64,000 nt of DNA from Ottelia alismoides (lineage: Eukaryota > Streptophyta > Magnoliopsida > Alismatales > Hydrocharitaceae): the NCBI GenBank assembly GCA_037367405.1, contig JAZKJV010004137.1:1116001-1180000 (forward strand), read 5' to 3'. This document shows, piece after piece, positions 1 through 10,184 of this stretch. Each line of letters opens with the position of its first letter. The first letter of the stretch is position 1. The position numbers and the translations under genes are program-made. The notes under the pieces are model-generated. The model worked only from the letters and a program-made list of their open reading frames with translations, made no database searches and had not been told where the DNA came from.

Positions 1-134
1 AATAGTTAAAACATAAGCAAATGTACACACCAAACAAAATAATGAAAATAATCACAACAAATACGTAATCTAAATTGCATTAGAAATCAAAAAGAGAAAT
101 ACCTAAACTAAAATAAATCAAATAATGCAGTGTG
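1..134 (-). other. Internal leader fragment of an A-family Athila-like element, cut by window start
   Basis: This AT-rich stretch is collinear with 52265-52398, the untranslated leader next to the primer site of the right-hand A copy. It has no credible coding sequence. It lies outside the LTR at 155, where an isolated element would have host DNA, so a further A copy must continue left of the window. Confidence 0.6.
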
Positions 135-152
135 TCTCCGGTAAAGGCACCA
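135..152 (-). promoter_or_regulatory. Primer-binding site of A family (tRNA-Asp type, degenerate)
   Basis: Read on the minus strand it is TGGTGCCTTTACCGGAGA, recognisably related to the Athila-type site TGGCGCCGTTGCCGGGGA. It sits two bases from the LTR start, the normal spacing. This site would prime minus-strand cDNA synthesis. The mismatches indicate an old copy. Confidence 0.65.
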
Positions 153-154
153 TC

Positions 155-2918
155 TGGTCATTCGCTAAATGGCTAACCTAAATAAGCTTCGTTGTAATAC
201 GACCGCTTATATTTCAATCAGAATCGAGTTGTAAAATCTATGTAAAGAGGACTCGATTTAATTTATCCTACATGAGTCCAAGGTTGAACACAAGGACATG
301 AGCAACTAGCTAAATTAATCTAGGTATTAAAGATTTAATTGAGTGATTAAATAGTGAACCTTGGTCAAACAAATGTCAATAATGTTGTGCATGATTTTTC
401 AAAGATTCTTTTATGCAAATATATTAAGTCAATAATAATGATAATGCAACACAAAGTATGATGCACAAACACACAAGTAAACTCATGACTAATTGATTTT
501 TTAATAACTTGAACAATGAATAACAAACTAATTCAATGAAAGGTCCAATTTTCAAGCTTCTAAAATCATGTCACATCGAGAAGTCTCTTTCTAAAGAAAT
601 AATAAGTTCTACAACTCAATCACACCTCAAAGGAATATCTAATCAGGAATAAGTGTCCTTAAATATTATTAATCTTCCCCTATTAAAGAGATTAAATGTC
701 AACTAGATTATTCAGGGAAGCAATGAATAAGAAGAAAATCTTTTTTTAGCAAAATTAAAAGACTAGAAAAGGAATTTTTTTATTCTCTGAAATTTAATGC
801 ATGATAAGTAGATCAAATCAAGTAATTAATAGCACCACAATAAAGAGAATAAAGAGACCATAAAATGACATCAATTTCATTAAATTTGGAGCTATGGTTC
901 ACAAGATGTCAACCAATTAATACATGGGCATAATTGCAATAAAATATGAATTAAAAGAACTTAAGTCATCATAAAAATGTCTTGGAAGGACTAAAATGTA
1001 ATAAAAATAAATTGATATGGGTTTAGTATAAAAATTATAGCGTGTGAGGGCTTATCTTTATTTTCAGGGACCTAGAGGGTTATTGCAGCAAAATTTCCAC
1101 CCGTACGTGTTTTGGCACATGACGGTTGAATTAAAGTGCAATATTCTGAAGATGTGTAGGGCTTCTGCAATTATCTCCGTGTCACTTGACTTGGTGCAAG
1201 CGTTGCTCGGTTTTGGTGCTCCGGTGAAGAGGCCCGACCGCCTCTATTCTCATATGGTGTTTGTGAAGATCGATGAAGCTCATCAGTGTCCTAGTAAAAA
1301 AGACTGTGATGCAATCCCCAAGTGGAACCACTTGGAATACCCCCTCGAAGAGAGTTTTTCGGAGACAGAATCAATCAAGGAGTCTTTGATGAATGTCCAA
1401 TCACTGAAGGACTTGGAGTGCTTACATCGTTAGAAGACAAAGCCAAGGCAAAGATAAGGGTTTTGGGAGGTAATGGGGGCTCAATCAAAGTTGAAATAGA
1501 AAAGACCTAAATGGGTTTTTCCTTTGTTCAAGAGGAAGAATGGATCGAGGTGTACTCGAAGATGGAGAAGAGGAGAAGATTCAGGAAGATGAGTGTGAAG
1601 ATTAGGGTATGATAACATAGCTCGGGGTTGAAATAACTTTGTGAAATAGATTTTGAATCAATTGGAATTCAAGTGAGAAATCAGTCCAGCAAGATAGTAA
1701 GGCATACCAAGAAGGACAAAGATGAACAAATAAGATGTGAACGGAGGCCTGGGAGTGGAGTTCTAAGACTCCTGGTCATCACTCGAGATGGTGGCAGATC
1801 GTGGAGATCGAACGGGGTTGTTCAACACCGTAGCATGACCCAATGTTGGCCAAGGATCTCACCTAATCCTTGCTCGATCTTTATTTAGCATACTCTCGCT
1901 AACTGTCACTCAAGAAAGAGGAGAAGCTCATAGAAGAATCAATGGAGGATGCCGAAGGCAGTTGTCATCGAAAGGGTTTTGAGGAGGGAGAGATGGAAGT
2001 TTCATGTGGTTGGAGAGGAAGGTTCAACTGCTTAGAGGTTGGAGCACGTGAGGAGAGAGGAAGACCTAGAAGTTGGGTGAAGATCATGGTAGAATAAGGA
2101 ACAGTAAGGTGTTGGGGAGATGCGGTTGCGGCACGTGAGGCAACCGGTGCAAATTGGAGAAGTATGTGGTTTTGTAGTTGGAGGCGGTGATTGGTGTAGG
2201 GGTGCGAGGTAGACGACGGTCTTTTGATCGTTGATGGAGATCAAAGAGCACTAAGTTTGGCATGCACGGATTGCTAAGATCGGCTTGATCAGCCGATCAA
2301 GCGGCTAAGAAGAGAGCAGTCCAAACGGAAGCTCTGTCGTTTGATCAAATGATCATACTCAAGAAAAGTGTGGGCTCTCATAAATAGCCAGGTGATGTGG
2401 ATCTTCTTTATTGGGCCACGTGGCTCAATGACAAAATTCTGAATATACAAAAAAAATTGTAAAATCAATAAAATAGTTAGAAGAATAACTTGAAAAATAT
2501 GCTCAACATGAAAATTGTAGATCTTTTCAAGTTCTACAACTTTCATGTAGAGCTTGAAAGCAAAATAAGTAAGCTATACAACGTACAATTTTTGTAAGTA
2601 TTTTTATGTGTATAAAAACGCTTGTTTTAATTCTTCTATTTTTTTTTGTATTTTGAATAATAATTAATATGAATAATATTATTTAGATTACTATATTAAT
2701 TTTTATAGAATTTTAATGAATTGAAAATACATAAAATAATATAACAATATAGTAAATGTATACAACACAAAGACCCTATATTAAAAAATCAATCATTAAT
2801 GTTAATTACTTACAAGGTATTAATTACTAATTAAGGTTAATTGATGGTTAACTACTTAGTTTGTTTAATCAAGAGAGATAATTAATGGAATTTAAGATGA
2901 TAAATCATAGATTTATAC
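155..2918 (-). repeat. LTR of A family (left copy)
   Basis: A 2.76-kb LTR beginning TGGTCA directly after the primer site. It ends in a degenerate 21-bp terminal palindrome (2898-2918) and is collinear over its length with 52419-55367. The conserved LTR motif (CTACAACTTTCATG) is at 2531-2547, about 370 bp from the U3 end. The short reading frames at 1044-1433 and elsewhere have frameshifted counterparts in the other copy, so I do not call them genes. The two copies visibly differ at well over one base in ten, so this is an old insertion. Confidence 0.8.
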
Positions 2919-3170
2919 TTGGTTGGATGGCTACTGTCCTTGTGATGACTCTCCGATGCTTATTGAGTTTTCAAAAAAACATAGGAAAGAAATGAGCCAT
3001 TGCTCAATAACAAGAAAAGAACATAGACCAAGCATGATATTTGAAAGGTTCAGCAAGCCAAATTATACAGTTGTTTCTTTATTTCATTTTAATTTTAGTT
3101 CATATCCATTCTAATCCATGTTAGGGATTGGTCCTCTCCCCTCCATGAACCCCGAAGCTGTGGACACTTC
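2919..3170 (-). other. Internal 3' region of an A element, beside the LTR
   Basis: This block is collinear with 55368-55615 after the other A LTR. In the right copy it begins with a short purine tract on the minus strand (AGTAGGGA), a plausible relic of the polypurine tract. I therefore read it as element sequence rather than duplicated host flank. No coding sequence is seen. Confidence 0.5.
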
Positions 3171-3585
3171 GGGATCAGGGATTATGTTGATACTTGATGA
3201 GCTTAGTCCATCACATGCCGCCTCAACCAATACTCATATCTACCCTTGACAATATCTCTTGTATTGGTAATCTAGGGTTCTTATACCCTATACCCTACCG
3301 CCTATTCAACACAAATGCATACCATTCTCGAGGACCTGATTGCTTAAAACCACATGCCATATTCACCTTAATTTTTTTACCAGTGGATTATTTCAAGTAT
3401 TATCATAACACAACCGCTAATCATACCACTACGTGCCTCCACAAGGCACGACCACATCTTCCGTCATTCAACCTGAAAATATTGTCACCCGATACCATGC
3501 ACTGTAAAACATTCATTCATTTCATGTGCACTTATCAAAATAGAGCAGTCGTGTACCACCTAGGCAGGGCCAAACCATAATTTTC
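3171..3585. other. Unassigned non-coding stretch
   Basis: The sequence is not obviously shared with the corresponding part of the right A copy (55616-55700 plus 58523-58705) or with other elements here. The 128-codon plus-strand frame at 3194-3580 shows no family motif and I do not call it a gene. Confidence 0.3.
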
Positions 3586-3792
3586 CAACCTACTGCATCA
3601 ATTCGATGCTTAGCCATTATTTTAGTTGGAATCACAAAGAAACTTTTCATATTTTCTCAAAATAGCCAAATTACGATTTTCGTAGCAAAGAAAATAAAAT
3701 CAGGAATTCTAGTGATCTTACATGAAAACCCAATAGCAAAAAATAGGATTTCGTTACCTAATTGAGCCCCTCTCTCTCTCTCGCTAATTATA
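3586..3792 (-). repeat. Repeated segment Y (left copy) ending in a CT run
   Basis: About 200 bp matches 58706-58914 closely, including a short minus-strand frame that begins ATG at 3615-3617 (reading MAKHRIDAV before the copies diverge) and a terminal (CT)n run near 3771-3782. It lies the same way round relative to the A LTR in both places. Read on the minus strand, the CT/GA run followed by a leader and a short ORF resembles a 5' UTR, but no known gene is recognised. It is probably part of the A internal region or a captured fragment. Confidence 0.5.
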
Positions 3793-3793
3793 T

Positions 3794-3936
3794 AGAAATA
3801 ACATGAGGTGTTCGTTGTTGGCGAGTAATTTGTATTTAATTGAAATGATCACTTAACTAAGCTTTCAATTAAATTCTAAGCGGTCAAATTTACTTTACTT
3901 GGGCAAGACCAAGGTCGAACTTAGGGAGGTCACTGT
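3794..3936 (-). repeat. E4 solo-type LTR, piece 1 of 3 (U5 end)
   Basis: This short LTR piece carries the phrase around 3898-3931 (GGGCAAGACC...GTCGAACTTAGGGAGG), equivalent to the U5-side phrase found about 135 bp inside the E2 LTRs (26510-26545, 36094-36130). It is cut at 3936 by E1 and resumes at 20270. The left border is uncertain to about 25 bp. No primer site precedes it, which suggests a solo LTR. Confidence 0.6.
3932..3936. other. Target-site duplication of E1, left copy (ACTGT)
   Basis: ACTGT directly precedes the E1 terminus and recurs exactly at 20265-20269 directly after the other terminus. The 5-bp length is normal for gypsy integrases. It fixes both ends of E1 and shows that the host sequence runs GGTC-ACTGT-CTTC across the insertion. 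Confidence 0.93.
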
Positions 3937-6900
3937 TGATAACACGGAAAATAGAGCGGTCGTGTTGATCCACAAGGCGGATCAACAGTCGATGTGTTGA
4001 CCACTTCAAAATTCTGTATCAATCAACAATTAACCTACAGTATTATCAAATCAGACAATGAAAAGAAAAGGTGGAGTCAAAATTTATTATAACTCTACAA
4101 AAGTGTGTATAGTGTGCAAGTGTGTAGAGTGTCGAACACAGGGAGCAAGCAAGATAGATTAGGCAAAATTGTGCAAAATGTGAATGTGATCAAGTGCCTA
4201 CCAATATGCAATTCTTTGGTGGGTTTTGAATTATATATATATTTTTTATTTTTTTTTATATTTTGGTTTTTTTAATTTCTGATTTTTTATTTTATTTTTA
4301 TATTTTATATTTTTTATGTTCTTATAAATAGAAGCTATATGCACAATATAAGAAAAGAGGATAATAGGTATTTATAAAAATAGAGAAAAATAACCAAAAT
4401 TCAGAAAATAAAATTTTTTGGTCTTTTGATAATTTTATAATATTTTTGTGATTTTTAGATATTTTTCTGAATTTTTTTGGCATTTTTAAAAGTCTAAATA
4501 CTAGAAAATAGTGAATTAAGTTACTGGCTGAAATGAAAATGAGGATGAAAAATACTAAATAGTACCCAAATTCCTCAAATTAATTTTAAAATAAAGGCAA
4601 TAAAATAAGGAAACTACAAAACTGATTTTGTATTTTTAGAATTTTTCTTGATTTTTTTAGATTTTTAGGAAGATTTTTTGGAGTTTTCTAATTTTTAAGG
4701 TTTTTGTTTGGAATTTTTAATGATTTTTAGGTAGGAATTAAAAGACACTAAAATAGACTAAAGGTAATTTTTTTGGAAATTTTAAAAGAGTTTTAATATT
4801 TTTTTGGTATTTTCAAATGCAAATAGTGTTGAAAATGCATGTTTTTGATTTTTTATAAATATTAAAATGCAATAAATATGCAAAATAAAAATATAGCGAG
4901 AATCTATAATGCAACATGAGCCTATGGTATTTTTTGGGCATTTTTCGAGTTGAAATGATGTGTGAAATAAATGCAACATCCAAGCAAAAATACAACACTA
5001 GCAAGGGCACAAATGTAAATAGACAAACATCCAAGGGTCTACTTGCAATTTTCACCAGATTTTTCAACTAATAAATAAAATTCCAGGGTTAAATACAAAT
5101 AATCGAGACCCGCACGGGTACGCTTGCAAATAACCCAACCAAGCACGTGACTGGCACGCGCCTGGGAAGGACCTGAATGCAATAATTCAAAAACCCAGGG
5201 GCTTCTATGCAAAAATACCAGAAACTATATTACTGCATATAAATGTTTGCAGACTGAAATGAAATAAAGAAACAATCGGGGGGAATCATGCAAAATGTCC
5301 ACGCACCCACGTGCGCAAGTCACGTGCAGTGACGTGGTCAAGGACGCCGATGCAATATCCAAAAAATTCAGGGGATGATATGCAAATATTACAAAAGGTT
5401 TAAAAGGGCCTCTGAAAGTTTAGAAATTACATAATAAATGAACAAAATCACGGGGGTTTAAGCGCAAAATACCCCTGTGAGCGGATCGAATGGCGCTAGA
5501 TCTTTCACTTAGACACGCGGCGTCGATCCATCGGCCCGTATCGCTTCACCATCGACGGTCAAGATTAGCTCGTCTGGAGACGATCGACGGTGGAGGGCTC
5601 TCAAAATATGACGGTGGTTGTGTTGCCTGGAGCGAGCTCGAGATCCGACGGTCGGAAGGGGGTGACGAAGAACAGGGAAGAAGGCCACGACCGGCGAACT
5701 TCACTGTCTCCGTTCCTCCTCCTCCGTGATGATGGAGGCTGCAAAATGGGTCCGGCATCTTCCTGCAAGTGTCCTTGGTTGATTGGTGGCTTTAGGAGGT
5801 GGTGACAACCACCAGAGCGCGCTGGCGACGGTGGAGGAGCGGGGCACCTCCAGGTACCTCCGGCGAGCCCTCAAAAGAGCCCCCAAGTGTGCGTCGTGCG
5901 TCCTGTTCCTGCAAGAGAGGGTGACTCCGTCGAGAGCAAAATGCCTCGACAGCTGGTGAAGCAAATGGAAGTGGGGAACGGTGAGGTGAAGGCCGGTCGG
6001 AGATATCTCCGGTGAGGGTGTCGATTGTGCGAATCGATAGGTGGAACATGGAGATAAAGACGGCTATGGATTCCTATGACTACTGTGAATAAAAGAGGCA
6101 AGGAAAAAAGACAATAAACACCTCGAAGGAGTGATCCTGAGGTAGAAAGTACCTCGATGGCTGGGCTCGCCGCAGGTGATGGAACACTCCCAAATCCGCG
6201 ACGAAACTCCGCCTTAGATGTCTAAATCTGGAGTTGTCACCTCCTGGTAGCCAAAGCTCACGAAAGAGGGAGAAGATTGGGACAAAATGGGGTTCAAAAT
6301 CAAAAAGGAAGAGGGGGATGGCATTTTGAAGAGTTGACGGATGGGCTCCAAGATCGAGGGATATCGGGCAATGCAATGTTCCAATCCTCGAGACAAACAT
6401 CGGGCGAGTATGCCTGATGAACGAGGAGAAAAATCCCAGAAGGACTTAATCCCAAATAATGAAAGATGCGGTCTCCAAAATTCGTCAAACAAGACCCAAA
6501 ACCGAGGTCTGACAGGTGTAGGGCTAGGGCTCAGAGAGTTGACCCGCGGGTCAATTCTCCACGCCTCCTGGTTGGTCCACGTGGACCACCCACGAAAAAT
6601 CCCTGGAAAAACATTCGTAAATTCAAATAAAAATAGAAAACGAATTAATTAATTTTTTATTATAAAATAAAAAATGCTTATTATTTTATGAAGTTTTTTA
6701 TTCTGATTTTTAATTATTTTTATGAGGTATAAAAATAGAAGTTACTATTTTAGGCCTATATAGGTATATTTATCTATGTATTTTAATATTCTATTTTTAT
6801 TTTGTATATTTAGTTTTATTTATTTTGTTTATTATTTTATAAATTTATAGAATTATTTTATACATTTAAATATATTTTTATTTTATTTTTCTGATGTTTT

Positions 6901-7744
6901 TTATACACTTAATGAAATAAAAGTATTAATTCTGTAGGTTTGTATACAGGTATTATACCTGTGTATATTATATACAAGTATTTTATTTTGATATTTTAAT
7001 TAGGTTTTATTCTGATTTTAATGTACAAATATATTATAAGTAATATTTACAAAATTAAAAAAATATAAAATTATAAAAATAATGAATAATAAATAAAATG
7101 AATATTTTACTCTGTACAAGTATACAATAGGGGTCCACAACTTAACTTTCAAACCGTTGCTCCGGCAAATGCGAAACCACCGCCATTAAATAGCTTATTT
7201 TGAATTATATACAATTAAAGTGATTTTGATGCATTTTGAGTTTTTATTTGGGAGATACAGGTCTGGTTAGGATTCTGGATTTTTATTCAGACCATAACTT
7301 TTTATCTGTACATTATTTTTGAATGAAATTAAATATTGTATTTTTATTTATTTAGTTATCTACAACTTTCATGTACAAAGTTTCTTTATTTGAGGTATAA
7401 AAAGTGGAACCAAAAATAGGTCCCAAAATGAATAAATAATGAATTCAAAAACAAAGGTATTTTTATTATATTGAGGCCCTTATCTCCCCCTACTTTATTC
7501 CTTGTCGACCTAGTCATCGAGATGCCTAGGTCTCGGGGTTTCAGGTCATAAAATATTTACAATATTTTACTCTTTTTTTCTTTTATTTATTCTTTAATTT
7601 TGGTTTTAAATACAGTATTTTATACACTATTTATATGCATATGCATGAATGCTAAGATGCTAGAATTAAGGGTATTTATACGCATTTGTTGGGGTTTTTG
7701 AGGCCAAAAAGATAGAATAAAGATGATGAAATGTGGATTCATCA
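3937..7744 (-). repeat. E1 3' LTR
   Basis: A 3.8-kb LTR starting TGATAACACGG and ending GATTCATCA, with its partner at 16455-20264. The U3 end is the 21-bp palindrome at 7724-7744, followed internally by the polypurine tract. The conserved LTR motif is at 7358-7373, 371 bp from the U3 end. The middle (about 5460-6600) is much richer in GC than the surrounding AT-rich sequence. ACGT-core boxes cluster at 5308-5337. Overlapping frames on both strands of the GC-rich part are not supported as genes. Confidence 0.93.
5460..6600 (-). other. GC-rich island inside the E1 3' LTR
   Basis: This block of about 1.1 kb is strongly GC-enriched between two AT-rich LTR arms and is repeated in the other LTR (about 17990-19130). 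It holds overlapping open frames on both strands; the longest in the right LTR is 151 codons on the minus strand (18028-18483), but in the left LTR it is broken. Lack of stops is expected in GC-rich DNA, so coding is not supported. In the transcription direction it lies downstream of the U3 arm and may be the transcribed leader. Confidence 0.6.
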
Positions 7745-7758
7745 TCCCCCTATACTTT
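7745..7758 (-). promoter_or_regulatory. Polypurine tract of E1
   Basis: On the minus strand it reads AAAGTATAGGGGGA, directly before the 3' LTR. It is the expected primer for plus-strand cDNA. The core AGTATAGGGGG recurs in the hairpin array at 9657-10013 and at the E2 tract (30079-30092). Confidence 0.9.
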
Positions 7759-9640
7759 GCCTTTGCAAGTCCCTAGCAAACACTTATGCAATAAGTGCAG
7801 ACAAAGAAAAACAAAGAAAAGAAAAAGAAGAAATGTGGATTAAATTTAATGATCAAACTTGTCTTCACAAAATCAAAGTTTGGATCTTAAGTCGGACCTT
7901 CAAAATTTTAGTGCGGGCGGAACCTTAATGAAAACCGAAATTGAAATCCAACAGTCCCTGAGAATCCCAAAACTCTGCCCAAGTCTCCTCAAAAGCTAGG
8001 TCAGAAATACTTCAACTCATACGCAAACCCTTACGACTATGAAGCTGACTCGTACAGTGTAAGTGATAGTGGCTCTCCCCAACTAGAATGACAAAGAGAC
8101 TGACTTCTCCAGTATGACAACCCAATGATTCCCCAATCCAATAACTCCTTCCTCGAGGAGCAGGGTATTCCCTTCTAAGTTCAAGTGGCAACTAGCTCAA
8201 GAGGAGGGGGTGAAGAGAAGAATGGACGGTAGCCAGTGTAGCTACCTATCCTAGGATGCAAGACCAGTGTAGTCAAGTCATCCAGCTGTAGGCTCACATG
8301 ATATAACTTTGGAACTCAAGCTTGCTTATTGACTTTACAACATATGCACATACATTACAGGCATTTTATTTTTGTCCAGGCCTATCCATTTTTTTTTGAA
8401 ATACTATTCACAGTAGCATTTACATAAGGAGGTTTTCCTCTTGAACCAGTAGACTATCCCTCTTTTGAACTTTATCGCAACCCACATTCTCCTATCTTTA
8501 GAATTCCTCATCACTGGACGGGTTGGGGTGCACTTCCCTCCCTAGAGGAGGACAAGTGTTTCCACTTGTGTGCGTCTCATACCGGCAAATCCAATCCCCT
8601 CACCGCTCCAACTGAGTTGAGCCATGTGAAAGGTGCAGGTGTCCAAGATAGGTCATTATCAACAAGAGTCGTGCGTGTGCTCTGAAATACTCTACTTAGG
8701 CAGTCAAGAATCCATTGAACCAAGTCTCGTGATCCTCAAAGAATTAAGTCAACTAGACCTGAAGTACCTCAAACCCAGTTCCTATAAGGTTCCTGTTATT
8801 AGGTAGATTTTAAGGTCCAATCAAGCTCCAATCTCCGGATTTTACTTAGACTTGTTCAACTATCAAACTCAATTCGAAAAATGCTAATGCTATGCAAATG
8901 GAGAAAATATTTTTTTGTGATGCATTTTCAAAGATTTTGAACTTTTTATGGATTTTTGAAAAGATGATGATGTGTATGTTTTTTTGTATTTTTCAAAAAG
9001 ATTTTTCAAATGTTTTTGGTATTTTAATTTTTGCAATTGTTTTGGGGATTTTTTTCAAAATAAAAGATTTTGGATAAAAACTAGGTACACACTATTTACA
9101 CGAGAGTGCTTCTTATATCTACTAAGAATTTACAGGGGTAAGTGATCGATTTTATAGTGAATTTTAGGTATGATGTATGTATTCCTCAAACTTATTTGAA
9201 AATCTTTTTACAACTATTTTTGAAAACTATAGTCCAAAATAATTTTTACAAATAATTTTACAAACATGTACACACATTTGAAAATCATTTTGCAAAGGTT
9301 TTTCAAACAGTATATATAGATTTTTCAAAATACTTTTGCGACCATTTTTCAAACCATTTGCAAATCATTTTTCACACATTTTATTTCACACAAAGAAAAT
9401 AAAATTTTACAAACAACATATTTTTAAAAAGGTTGAAAACATGTAATAAAACGTTTTCAAAAGATTTTCACAAAGATTTTCAAACTATTTTTCAAACATT
9501 TTGCAAAAAACATTTTTACTTGATTTATTAATCAGTAAATACAAAAAGAATTTGAGGAATAATCAACATCTTTTTATTAAGGTTTTTAATGAATTTTAAA
9601 GAAAGAAAATACGAAAGTACGAGTTATGGCTAAAGTATAT
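7759..9640 (-). other. Non-coding 3' internal region of E1
   Basis: About 1.9 kb lies between the polypurine tract and the hairpin array. The part at 7990-8880 is shared in patches with E2 30290-31150, including 8139-8300 against 30436-30595. The part at 8890-9560 is AT-rich with many degenerate copies of TTTTCAAA. Athila elements may carry an env-like ORF in this position. None is visible here: the longest frames are about 60 codons without a signal peptide or family motif. Confidence 0.65.
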
Positions 9641-9660
9641 ACATAGTATATACGACCTCC

Positions 9661-9731
9661 CTATACTTAGCTTGAGCTATGTCCTCATAGATCGGAGAGA
9701 AAAGAGAAGACATAACTCGTACTAAGTATAG
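9661..9731 (-). repeat. E1 hairpin 1 of 4 (PPT-like stem-loop)
   Basis: Arms CTATACTTAG (9661-9670) and CTAAGTATAG (9722-9731). There is a second inner stem, GAGCTATGTC (9674-9683) against GACATAACTC (9709-9718), with one mismatch. On the element strand the outer arm carries AAGTATAGGGAGG, close to the polypurine tract. This is the longest unit and has a large purine-rich loop. Confidence 0.8.
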
Positions 9732-9788
9732 ACAAGTCTAAAGAATGAATAAAGGAATAAATGAATGAATGAGAATTTGACCGCCCCC

Positions 9789-9820
9789 CTATACTTAGGA
9801 TCAAATAATCCTAAATATAG
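9789..9820 (-). repeat. E1 hairpin 2 of 4 (PPT-like stem-loop)
   Basis: Arms CTATACTTAGGAT (9789-9801) and ATCCTAAATATAG (9808-9820) around a 6-base loop, with one mismatch. Preceding Cs give a GGGGGG run on the element strand directly after the stem. Confidence 0.85.
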
Positions 9821-9887
9821 TAGATTGTACACAAAGCAGGGAGGGTCAAGGGTTGGAATGAACAGATCGTACTCAGATTGTCTCCCC

Positions 9888-9919
9888 CTATGCTTAGGGT
9901 AAAATATCCCTAAGTATAG
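9888..9919 (-). repeat. E1 hairpin 3 of 4 (PPT-like stem-loop)
   Basis: Arms CTATGCTTAGGGT (9888-9900) and ATCCCTAAGTATAG (9906-9919) around a short A-rich loop. The stem has GGG/CCC where unit 2 has GGA/TCC, so the inner pairs change together. Confidence 0.85.
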
Positions 9920-9980
9920 ACAAGAAGAGGAGACAATGGAGAGGATCGGAAAGAATAGAATGCTCGGGGTGCACACCCCC

Positions 9981-10013
9981 CTATACTTAGGACAAGGTAC
10001 GTCCTAAGTATAG
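9981..10013 (-). repeat. E1 hairpin 4 of 4 (PPT-like stem-loop)
   Basis: Arms CTATACTTAGGAC (9981-9993) and GTCCTAAGTATAG (10001-10013) pair perfectly over 13 bases with a 7-base loop. A CCCCCC run precedes it, giving GGGGGG on the element strand. It lies just downstream of the integrase end. Confidence 0.88.
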
Positions 10014-10184
10014 AAACTGTCTACAAGGGGCGACACCTTTTTGATAGATACAGAGAATGGAAAAGGAAAAGAAGAAAAGATATCAACAGATGAAAGTATG
10101 ATATGGACAGATGGATCTTTACAGTTGGAGATGGAAGTGATAACCATGTAGGAGATGCAAATGATGTGAGTCAAAGAACACATC

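Noticed and set aside
1044..1433. 129-codon plus-strand frame in the A LTR, possible gene
   Set aside because: The homologous stretch 53300-53820 does not keep the frame, and it lies wholly inside an LTR.
3194..3580. 128-codon plus-strand frame near segment Y
   Set aside because: No recognisable domain and no conserved partner; His/Thr/Pro-rich composition suggests chance.
4220..4330. T-rich stretch as a poly-A tail of a LINE or processed gene
   Set aside because: It recurs in the second E1 LTR at 16740-16840, so it belongs to the LTR.
7759..9640. env-like ORF in the 3' region of E1
   Set aside because: Only frames of about 60 codons, no signal peptide or transmembrane pattern that persists in E2.
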